A stretch of 64,000 nucleotides of DNA from assembly GCA_964036665.1 (NCBI GenBank), contig OZ038533.1, positions 1,970,001 to 2,034,000 of the forward strand. Reading direction: 5' to 3'. This document shows, piece by piece, positions 1-10,900 of the stretch; position 1 is the stretch's first letter; every line of letters begins with the position of its first letter. Position numbers and translations under genes: made by a program. The stretch comes from Gordius sp. MW1 (Eukaryota > Nematomorpha > Gordioida > Gordea > Gordiidae). Under the pieces are notes generated by a model, which saw nothing but the letters and a program-made list of their open reading frames with translations, searched no databases and was not told the DNA's origin.

Positions 1-71
1 ATAAATAAATATATAATTAAATAAATTAATGTAATAATAAATTAATGCTGTAAATAAAATAAAAGCTTTAC

Positions 72-630
72 CCTTAATGAAATCGACAGATTGTTCTAGC
101 CCGTAAGTATCCTTATCGCAGTCGTCTAATATGTAATAGCCCAGTTTAAAACCGGGCAACAAATTGCCATTATTAACGAAATCTATGGTATAAAGCATAA
201 CTTCTAGGGCCTGGACTCCACCTTGTGGCATAACTACCCCACATACAAGTTGCTCTTCTCTTTCATGTATCATCATTAACCCGCCTAATATAATATCACC
301 TTCGGCTTGACAAATTTTTTTGTTGGGCCACGTAAAATTGATTAAACTTTTATGTTTGTGAGTCAGTATATTCCTCTTCACTTTCGATCTAGGAGAATCT
401 ATGAGATTATGTTCTAGGAACCAATTATTAGGGTCAGAATGGTGAATTGCTAAAGTGGAATTGACTGAAACAGGCTGGTCATTTCTATATTTATCATGGG
501 TGGGGGGAATTTGTGAATTGTAATGAATACTGATATTACTGTATGTCGATCCCACAGGAATTTGGGCTAGAATAAAGCAAAATTCTAATAGTAGGGAAAG
601 CATTGCGCGGCCATCTTGAAATTCTAGCAT
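72..630 (-). CDS. GRM: Metabotropic glutamate receptor-like protein, first coding exon (partial)
   Basis: Class C GPCR of the plasma membrane; in the family the extracellular Venus-flytrap domain binds glutamate. The exon reads 186 codons from ATG at 630-628, the first Met after an in-frame stop upstream. A second Met at residue 10 begins a better signal peptide (about residues 10-29, Leu/Phe/Ile rich). Residues 30-108 are a low-complexity, Asn/Ser/His-rich linker with a basic KVKR run near 83-86. From residue 110 the start of the ligand-binding domain is clear: GDIILGGLMMIHEREE, then Cys130, then GGVQALEVMLYTID, LLPGFKLGYYILDDC and DTYGLEQSVDFIKG, closest in style to group II mGluRs. The donor is G|GTAAAG at 71-70 (minus). 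The rest of the receptor lies beyond the left edge. Ligand specificity cannot be judged because most of the binding site is missing. Confidence 0.9.
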
Positions 631-2054
631 TTTTCTTTCGGGACTCTCTATCGAAATAACTTGACAAACACTAATTCCACAGCAATTGTTCCCCTGGCCA
701 CGGTCCGCTTCAGTGATTAAAGCTCAATCTATCATTAACGCGAATCCATAAAATAAGCATTCATTATTTTCTAAATTTTGTGCGTTCAAAAACTGAATGT
801 AAAAGGTATCGAGAAAGGAGGGGAAGGAAGAAAAATAAATTATAGATGATGCTATTGATATCTATCTATCCATCGAGATATAGGAAAAGATAGCTGCTAG
901 ACGACATATAGATTTTGCAACTAAAAAAATGTAATGCCTTTTCTATCAATACAAGAGGGAGGAGGTTAACACGGGGCTAAGGAGCAATAGTATACCATTT
1001 TTTTAATCCCTTCCTTTCTATCCCACAGATAAATTGACTTTTTTTTAAACCAGCCCTCAATGAAAAATGGCACCCAGGGGGGGGATGCTTGATTAAAAAA
1101 AGGGTATTTTTCCTGTAGGTTGCCAAAATTGATCAGAGATGAGCTTTGCCCCCCCCCCCCCTCCGCCTTTTATTATTATTAGCCGATACGATGTATAGGA
1201 TTAAGGAAGCCTTAGCTAGCTATGTGATACGATGTGTGGTGTGGGGGCTTAATGCAGAAGTTCCTTAAAATTTTAAATTTAAACCATACCACGATTATGA
1301 TGAGTTTATTTACAAACAAAACCATACACACGTTTTTTACATTTCATAAATTTAAACTTGTAAATTAGAATTATTTTTGAAAATACATAGTTGTTTACAT
1401 ATATAGTCTCACACTAGATGATTGACTGTTTTTACATCAAATAAAAGTCAAAATAAAAGACTTTAAATAATTTATAAATATTTCTTTCATGGCCTAAGTA
1501 ATTTATGCCAAATATAGGTATTTTAATTAAATGAGATTAAATAATTTAAATCTTAATTTCGGAACCCATAAAATTTTTTTTATATCATTCAACAAAACTT
1601 CTATAATAGTGTTTATATGTTATCTACTCTAAAGCAAATACTTAAATTTTATGGTTAATAAAAAATGTCGAGTAAAATTTTAAAGTACATCCCTGATGAG
1701 GCGGCTTTGTCCCTTTATTATCAAAAGTATTAATACAAAATTGGAGTTTTATGATACAAATTTCGTAAATATGCCAGATTTTTATTAATAAATAAAAACT
1801 AACCAATGTAGTCAAAAGCCCACCCCCTATGTCAAAGTTATCCTACTAATTTATTCAATAAAACTATGTTGTAAATATAAAAATATTAATTATTTTAACC
1901 CTAAATCACTAATTTTGACAAAGTTGTGGCTTGTTGTCATTTTAGTATTAGAAAATTTCCGAAGATTAACTTAAATTGGTATATAAATGAATGTAAAGAT
2001 TACATTTTTAAATTTTCGGGAAATACTCAGTTTTGTTGATTCAATAGGTATAAT
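631..2054. other. Intergenic, upstream of the receptor gene
   Basis: No convincing gene. The reading frame of the receptor exon stays open to about 725 without an ATG, so the 5' UTR or an upstream exon may lie here. There are short C or G runs near 1075 and 1150; otherwise the DNA is AT-rich and non-repetitive by eye. Confidence 0.5.
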
Positions 2055-2336
2055 CATAGACTAATAGACTGCTCATTCCCTTTTAAAAAGTGTTCCACAT
2101 TTTGGCAGCCATTTTGAAAAGTGAAACATGAATTTTGGCCAATTTATATGGTTTGATGAATTTTTAAAATCGCTATAATAATTAAAATGGGTTGTTTCAT
2201 GTTATAAGATCAATGATTATTGTCCAATACAATCCATCGCTATACAAACTCTACTTCACTTATCAAAATGGCGCTTGTTTTTGGCAACACTTTTGATGCG
2301 TGAATATATAAGAGATGAGCACTCTTTTAGTCTATG
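2055..2336. mobile_element. hAT-type MITE, 282 bp, with 8-bp target duplication
   Basis: The left end CATAGACTAATAGACTG is matched inverted at the right end (CATAGACTAAAAGAGTG read on the minus strand). The element is flanked by the exact 8-bp duplication GGTATAAT at 2047-2054 and 2337-2344. An 8-bp duplication and a terminal CA are typical of hAT elements. No coding capacity; the internal sequence is AT-rich. Confidence 0.8.
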
Positions 2337-2344
2337 GGTATAAT

Positions 2345-4939
2345 GATAAGTTTGGGTTAGATAGCTAATTATACCTTAAAAACACCATCGAATTAAAATA
2401 TTTTTTAAATAAATCTTATAAAAATATGATTTTGATCTAGTTTTCAAGCATAATTATATCCTATAATTTTAATAAATTTGAGATATAAAACTAAAAACAT
2501 ATTAAAACTTAAAAGCCATTTAAATCAGTATGCCACCATCCAAATTCTCGATAAATTAAAATCACACCTACTCTATACCCCCTTCTCTCCGTTAACAGGG
2601 GGCATCTTTTGTTAAATATCGGGCCAACAAGCCTCATTGTCACTCCCTCCATTGTCGTTATCTAACGCGACATTTTACAATTTTTGGGGTCTAGATGACC
2701 CCATTATTAAAATTGATCAGCAAAATTAACTGCAACCCCCCCTCCCCTCACCCTAGAATTGATGAAGGAATGAATGTTTTTTTGTTATAATTGCACTACT
2801 AAGGTCCCCCTAAGATTGATTGAGGATTGGGGAAAAATATTCGATTGGAAAGTGGCTCTATTGTGTTGTATACTCACACACACACATATATATAACTAAT
2901 CGTTGATCTATGGAATAATATCGATCAGAGTCCTCTCTTTTAGATATGACCTATTACCTAACCCCCCCCCCCCCCCCCCCCAACCGCATTTAAGACCAAC
3001 AGCCTGATCTACTATAAAATTATTAATTAAGTCTGATAAATTAAAGATTATAAAATATTTGGAGAAAATGTAGTTTATTGGTACACAGCAGTGTACTAAT
3101 TATAGTTCGACGTCATGCATGGACAATTGATTTTAATCAATAATTATTGAATTCTACGAAAATTCCCATCTCATTCCTATAATCGAAAGTGTTATTTGAC
3201 ATTTTTAAAAGAAATTAAACTAAGAATTAAGCTGTCATTCAAAAATCAATAGCGTGAGGAAAGGACTTAGATCATTATTCCCCTTATCACAATTTGAAAA
3301 TTTAACATTATCTAAGTCTTGTTTCCGAAAATTTGTAATTAATTGACGAGTTAATATGATGAATGTTAATTGATTCGAAGAATTCTAAAGAATTCAAAAG
3401 GCGCTAATACAAATGTATCCTTGGTTTCTAATCTTTCATAGAATCTTAATACGGGAGTAATTAAAATTTGAATAGAGGGGACCATACTCATTTAGGGAAT
3501 GTCAAATTATTTTCAGAAATTTATCTTCAAAGAGCCAGTCCCTAACTATTCTAATATCAAGAAATTCGTTTGGGGTAATCTTGGAAGGGGTATTAAAAAT
3601 GAATTCAAGTATTTGTAGTCGTGATGACTTAGTAAAGATTAGGTTGATAAAAAATGTCTTTGGCTCTTCGTATAGGTCAAGGACATCGCAGCCATGGACG
3701 GATGACTGCCAACATAATTTTGAAAATTCTTTCAGTGTATCTTGGTAGCTTAACATACCTAGAAGTTAGTATAAAAATTAATTTGCTCTTGCTTGGATTT
3801 TATTTTCAATCAATAGATAATTTGATCATATTTATTTAAAACAAGAGCATGATGTGGGAGGGGGTCGCATACTCGTCAAACATCCTCCGATTTTTAAAAT
3901 TAAAAGTTTCATGTTCAGCATTTAAAGCCTATTGTATATGATAGAAAATACCATTTAACTAATCTAATATCTAAAAATAAATTTTTTGAATACAATTTGT
4001 GTTTAAAAATTACAATATTTTCATTTTTATCGTTTCAATTTTGACGTCTTTGGGCTTAACATTTAAACATTCAAAATACTTCATAAGCTTTTGATTTAGG
4101 TTAAACTAAAAATCTAAAATACGTTAGCTGTCATTATGATCCTTTTTTTCTCAATTTAATGCTAAAGAAAATTTGACTATATTTTGCAAAAAGGGGTTCA
4201 AAATGCCTAGTAAATGTCAAATATATGACTCATAAAAACTTACCAATTATTTATATGTTTAATCTTTATCTTTGAGTTTCATTAGGCCTGCAGTTATCAA
4301 AATCTTTATTTTCTATATTATAATTTATTATATGAATTAGAGGTCTGCAGTGGACCATGAGCCCTGCTGATTTGCGTTGGAAACATATGTAAGATCTTTT
4401 AAGGTCGGTCTGTGGAATGTTATAGCTTAAAATAGTTGAATACGGATGTGATTAGTGACTTTAAAAGATTCTGCAGACTAAAATTAGTTATTTTATGCGT
4501 AAAAATGATTATTGGCAACTCAAAGGGCTGATTCAATCTATTTCTTCGTTTTCCTTGAATTTTGTTTTGATGATGGTCATGCACGGATATATCTACTTAT
4601 TTATTAATACCTTCAATTACTCCTTACACGTAATAAGGGTTTGTTATTTTTCTTTCTTCTCTGGCACCCTCACCCAATAATAATCAATTAACTTCCTTTT
4701 CATTTTTTTCATATATGTCTATACCCACTTTCCCGATATTATGTCTGCCATATAATTTTTATCCTAAACAATTCTTGCTTTGTGCCAAAGCTACTGCAAA
4801 TCATTCTCTTTCATGGCTTGAATTAGCTTAACTTCTCTTTGAAATTATAATAAATGGTATGATTTTTCTGGCTTTTCCAAATATTGAATCCCTAAAAGCT
4901 GTAGAAGATATAAGGTTTTTATCCAAATTCAAATTGCAG
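2345..4939. other. Intergenic between receptor and SLC37 genes
   Basis: Mostly AT-rich with no supported gene. It contains a 20-C homopolymer at 2962-2981, a CA/TA microsatellite near 2877-2895 and an isolated minus-strand open frame at 3502-3756 (84 aa, no recognised domain, no neighbouring exons found). The promoter and any 5' non-coding exon of the SLC37 gene should lie in the right half, because the first recognised SLC37 exon is preceded by a splice acceptor (AG at 4938-4939). Confidence 0.5.
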
Positions 4940-7900
4940 AGGTGTCCGTCCGTGAGAATCCTAAGGTCGACATTAATTTTCCGTTGTACTCTTTTAACGG
5001 GTATTTAAAAGATGATCATCTGGTAAAAATGCCTAAATATACCTTGAGAAATTGTGGCTTTACTATATTATGGCTTTGTTATTCAGCTGTTTATCTGACC
5101 AGAAAGCCTTTAGGAATCGTATGTTTTTTTAAAGTATTGTCTTTATTTATTTTTTAGATAAAAACAGATTTGGAAAAAAATTATAAATACTCACGTTTTG
5201 TTATCGGAATTTTAGATTCTGCATTATTGTTACCCTATGCCTTATTTCAAGTAGTGCAATGAATTGAAATTAAATATATATATTTATTTTTGATATTAAA
5301 CCTTAAAAATAAAAATTAAATTAATTTTATATATCTAAATTAGATTATTTTTGGAAATTTGGGAGATTCATTAAATCCAACTTTGTTTTTGGCAGCATGT
5401 ATCATTGGTTCTGGCATATCAACCCTTTTTTTGGGTCCATTGGATCAAATATGGGTGCTTATCATTTTTCTTTTCCTCAATGGATCATTTCAAGTGAGCC
5501 CTTTATTATTAAAATTCTATTATTTATTTAAAAATAGTCTTTTTGTTGGCCTTTATCAATCAAAATTGTTTCCACATTATTTGATGGCTCAACAAATCAA
5601 CACTTTGTATTGGGTGTGTTTGGCACGTCAACATTTGCTGGTGGAACTTTAGGAACATTTTTATCTGTAACCATAAATAATGTAAGTATATATTGTTGTT
5701 AGGTTTTTATCAAAGACTACCTCTCTTGGAAATGGGTATATCCAATTCCATCTGTTATTATTGTAAGTATAATAGATTCTTCACACATTAAAATTCACAT
5801 AATATATTACATATTTTGAAAATAAATATGATTTTTTTGAAATTTATCATAAAAAAGATAAACTAAATTTTATATTTAAACTTGCATTTTGATAAAATTC
5901 TGAGAGAAAAACATATTTGAATTTAATTTTTGTTCAGTCATCTGCTAAATTACGTTAACATTTAAATATAAATTAATTGGTATATTCTTTTGTTTTTTAG
6001 ATTTGATGATATTAAATTAACATACAACGCTCCATAAATTTACAACACAAAATAATTATCAAACAAGATTGAGAAATTGCTTTTATATTACCTGCAGACA
6101 TATAATTTTTATGTGTTAGTCAAATTCATTTTCTGCAGGCTATTTCATATACATTTTTCAATAAATAAATCAAATATGACATTTTAAAGTAACTAGTTGA
6201 TTGTGGAGAAATAATATAAAAGTTAGTGGAAAATAGTTTAAAGTTCGATTATTTTCCCATTTTTTTACAATAAACGTCGAAAAAAGCATTTGTTCGATGT
6301 TCATACGAAATTTTTAATTTATTTTGATTAATTTTTAATGTTATTTTATAATTTTGCGTTTATGTACATATAGCTTATAAGCGGGATAGGGTTGATTTTA
6401 TTTTACAAATGTTCCTTCAAGAAGCTCTTAGAAACTTTCAAAATGGCCGAAATCGGACGATCTAACAGTAAAATAAATTTAATTTAATTTTAAATACAAT
6501 TTTTTGTTTGTATTTTAAAGAAGAATTTTGCGTAAAATTCTATAGAAAATAATTAATATCAACCTACTTAGGCCCGCTCTTAAATGTTGTTTTTATAGTG
6601 TACATTGATTGATAAGTTATCTGTTGTTTTTTATATAAAGTTGCTGGTCAGTTTTTATACTGCTTTCCCCTAATTAAGGGTCTTTTGTCTTTGAACTAGT
6701 TGAAGCCAGAAAAATCAGCATTTAAATCCCATAGTATAATTCTTTAAGTGGCTTCAAACTTACTTTCATATTTCTGAGAAAATACAAAATACACATTTTA
6801 CGATGTTTTTAAATTATTTTTTTAGTTGAAAATAATTTTTATTAATTTTTTTAAATAATGTAAATTTAGGAGAATTTAAGGTGGAAGAGAAAAAGAAAGT
6901 CTCCTTTTGGTATCATATCAAGGCTTCACTTCGCCTGTTTTGGACAGTACCGTAAATGTATTTAAATAAATTTCCATTTTTTTGTCAATTTCAAATTTAT
7001 TTTTATATTTTTTTAACGTTTTTTTTATTTAAGTTAAAAATTTAGTTATTATATTTTACGATTTTTTGATTTTTATGGTATTTTAAGTGGTTTTGGGTTT
7101 AAAAAATTTATTATTTTGCATATAAGTTTGGATTAATTTAGACATTTTTCTAAAACTCTTAATAATTTTATCCACTCATATTGGAGTTTATTCCTATGAA
7201 AATTTGTAATATGATAAAATGAATATTGTGACGTCCTTGATAATAATAAATGCTATAAGAATTTTGTCGTTTAAAATGTCAAGCCAACTATTGTGCATTA
7301 TAAATTTTCCAGATCTTTAAATGTACATAAGCTATGGCTAAATAGAAAGTAAAATACAAAAGAATCTTTGCAAAAATATAATTTTATAAATTGATTTATT
7401 TTATAAAAAAAAGTAAAAATATTTTTTTGGATTTTAAGAATGCTATAAAGAGTTATGATATGATCTTAACTTTATTAAAATAATTAAATGGTCAATTTTT
7501 TGTCATTTAAAAATAGAGTTTAAGCATGCAACTTTGTGTTGTATTTTACATTATAACAAGTTTAATAACGTGTTTTTGTTATTTTAAGGTGAATAAGCAT
7601 CAAACCTAGGTAAATGGGCGTACCCAAAATACAGGAAGGGGCTGTTACACCCCCCCCCACCTGCCAAAATATATTTTGACCCCCCCCCCCCACTTTTTAC
7701 ATTTTTAATATAATTTTAGTTTTATCATTAATATAACTTATTGGGTAGTGTTGTCAATTTTTTAACTTAGAATTTCAAAGTTGTATAATTTTCATTTTAT
7801 CATTTTATATATAAAATAAAAAAATAAACATATTTTCATTTGACTATATTAACTCTAATTTAAATGGTTATTTAAATCCTCATTGTGTAATTGGTCAAGA

Positions 7901-10900
7901 GAATAACGTTAAATATGTTTAAATTCCTTTCATTGGTCTTAGCTTAATAACTTGGACCAATGAAAGACCTTCCCTTCTTTTATTTAAATTTAAAGTGGCG
8001 AGAAATGTCAAATGCTCTACTTTAACAAATATTTTTTATTTTTATTATTTCTCAAAATATTAATTTTTTTTATTAAATTTATAAAAATAATAATAACAAT
8101 GAATTACATTTTGTTTTGTTTAGATTAGTAGCGCACGTTTCTGTGGCAATGTTTTCGCTGAAAATGATCCGATACATCTTTTACATGTGGCTTCCTTTCA
8201 TGCTCGAATATAAAGTAATTTACCTTTTCTTTTTTTAATTTATTATTGAACTATGATATCTATCAATGTTTTTTTTTACCAATAAAGAACTAATTTTATC
8301 AATTTTATGGTTTATAAATATATTTATAGGATTTTTAAAAATTAAATATACCAATGTGTTTTTAAATGTATTTGTTGATTCGTGTTTCACGAGTTATCAG
8401 CCATATAATTTTATAAAAATATAAATTTAATTTTTGAAAAATGTTTTTTAATTTGAATTTATAAACACTTTTACGACAGAACAATTTTTCTTCGACCAAA
8501 GCTGGCAATATATCAGCCATATTCGAAGTGGGTGGTGTCATAGGTTCTATCCTTCTCGGTTATGTTATGGACAAGTTTATTATATATTATTTAAAATTAT
8601 ATTTTTATCAATAATTATTGATTTTTTATTAATTTAAATAAATTTTCTATTTTTAGGTGTTTCTCGAAATCGCAATTTTTAGGCATTATTTACATGCTAT
8701 TCTTGCAAATTATATCTGTGATAAGTTTTCTACTAAGTACAAATCCTTCCTTGCATTGGCTTATAAACGCGACATTTTTACTATTCGCAGGTAACTATTA
8801 TTTATATAAAGTTTAAAATTTAAAATCGATCAATAATAATAAAACTCGGGCCTTCGGCCCTCGTGGGAAGGGGGAGAAGGGAAGGGAAGAGGGGAAGGGA
8901 AGGGGGGACGACTCATCTGTACTTCGTATAAATGTATCATATTTGCTATGCAATTTATGGGCGAGAAAGGTGGGAAGGGGCGAGAATGCCTATAGGGGGG
9001 TATTAAATGCCTAATGATTAATTAATTATTTATACAAATTTTCCATTATAGGCAAAATGTAATAAAGGCAAAATGTAATATAGGCAAGGGTTAGGGTTAG
9101 ATTTAGTGTTTGCATCCAGTTGCGTATTACATTAGTTTTTATGGCCTTTAGTGATTATGGGTCTAACAAACGTTATATTATAAAACAACACAATGTTAAG
9201 AATTTGCAGAATTGTTGGGAGAAATTTTTTGTTGAATTTGAACAATTTTTAATTAAAAAAATCAAAAATTTGGCCAATGGTCACTTTTTCTCTATTGGTC
9301 AGTACCAACAGATACTCTATAAGTCAATGATAGCCAAAAAAACGGGGAAAAAAATTTTGATGCTCACTTTGGCCAATGGTCATTTTTTTCCATTGGTCAG
9401 CAGCCAGCACACGGTAAAAGTGGATATAAATTCATAAGAGTAAAAAAAACGAGAAAAAAAATTTTCGAATCACATTTTGGCCATTGGTCATTTTTTTCCA
9501 TTGGTCAGCAGCCAGGACACGGTAAAAGTGGATATAAATTCATAATAGTCAAAAAAAAAACGAAAAAAAAGTTTTCGAATCACATTTTGGCCAATGGTCA
9601 TTTTATTCCATTGGTCAGCAGCCAGCGGACGGCCAAAAAGTCATAATAGCAATGGTAGGAACAGGAACAATCATAATAGTCAAAAAAAAACGAAAAAAAT
9701 AATTTCGATTCACATTTTGGCCAATGGTCATTTTTTCCATCGGTCAGGAGCCAGCGGACGGCCAAAAAGTCATAATAGCAATGGTAGTAACAGGAACAAT
9801 CATAATAGTCAAAAAAAACGAAAAAATAAACTCGGATTCACATTTTGGCCACAGGTCATTTTTTTCATTGGTCAGCAGCCAACGGACGGCCAAAAAGTCT
9901 TATTATCAATGATAGTAACAAGAACAATCATAAGAGTCAAAAAAAACTCCGGGATTCTAACCCAAAAACTAGTTAAATTGCATAGCAATTAAAAGTAACA
10001 ACTTTTATTTATGTTTATTATATAACATTGGTCAGCAGCCAGCGGACGGCCAAAAAGTAATATTAGCAATGGCATAAACAGGAACAATCATAATAGTCAA
10101 AAAAAACGAAAAAAATAATTTCGATTCACATTTTGGCCAATGGTCATTTTTTTCATTGGTCAGCAGCCAGCGGACGGCCAAAAATTCTTATTATCAATGA
10201 TAGTAACAAGAACAATCATAAGAGTCAAAAAAAACTCCGGGATTCTAACCCCAAAACTAGTTAAATTGCATAGCAATTAAAAAGTAAACAACTTTTATTT
10301 ATGTTTATTATATAACTAGTTAAATTGCATAGCATTAAAATTAAACAACTTTTATCTATGTTTATTATATAACAAAAACTAGTTAAATTGCATAGCAATT
10401 AAAAGTAAACAACTTTTATTTATGTTTATTATATAACTAGTTAAATTGCATAGCAATTAAAAGTAAACAACTTTTATTTATGTTTATTATATAATAGATA
10501 ATTTAACAAATCTTATATATAACACACCGAGGGAGATAGAGATGAGGGGTGGGGCACCTCTTATGCATTAATTTAAAAAATAACACAGCGAGGGAGATAG
10601 AGATGAGGGGTGGGGCACCTCTTTCTCATGCATTAATTTAAAAAAGCGATAACCTAATATACCCAATGCAAATAGATAGGGAGGGTAACGGACAACGGAC
10701 GGACACCAAAAAACGAGCCCATAAATTGCATAGCAATTAATATTATTAAATAAATCAATAATTCTGATTGAAATGGAGAAATATTATTATAAAAATCCTT
10801 TTTCATGATAAATTAATTTTTTTTTAATTTATAATTTTAATATTTTTTAAAATATATTTTAATAGGAATCATGAATGGTGGAATAGATAATCTGTTGTCA

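Noticed and set aside
1691-1715. CTGATGAG, the first core of a hammerhead ribozyme
   Set aside because: The matching GAAA core and stems are absent.
3502-3756. 84-codon minus-strand open frame with plausible composition
   Set aside because: No recognised domain, no partner exons with fitting splice phases, and it is isolated in intergenic DNA.
4495-4680. 61-codon frame just upstream of the SLC37 gene
   Set aside because: Composition is that of translated AT-rich DNA; it does not join the first SLC37 exon with a clear donor.
9120-9992. Several open frames of 60-130 codons over the minisatellite
   Set aside because: They arise from tandem repetition of a unit without a stop; the same happens at 48801-49554.
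9270-10190. Regular repeat-spacer look, as in a CRISPR array
   Set aside because: Units are diverged and repeats run through the spacers; the context is a eukaryotic intron.
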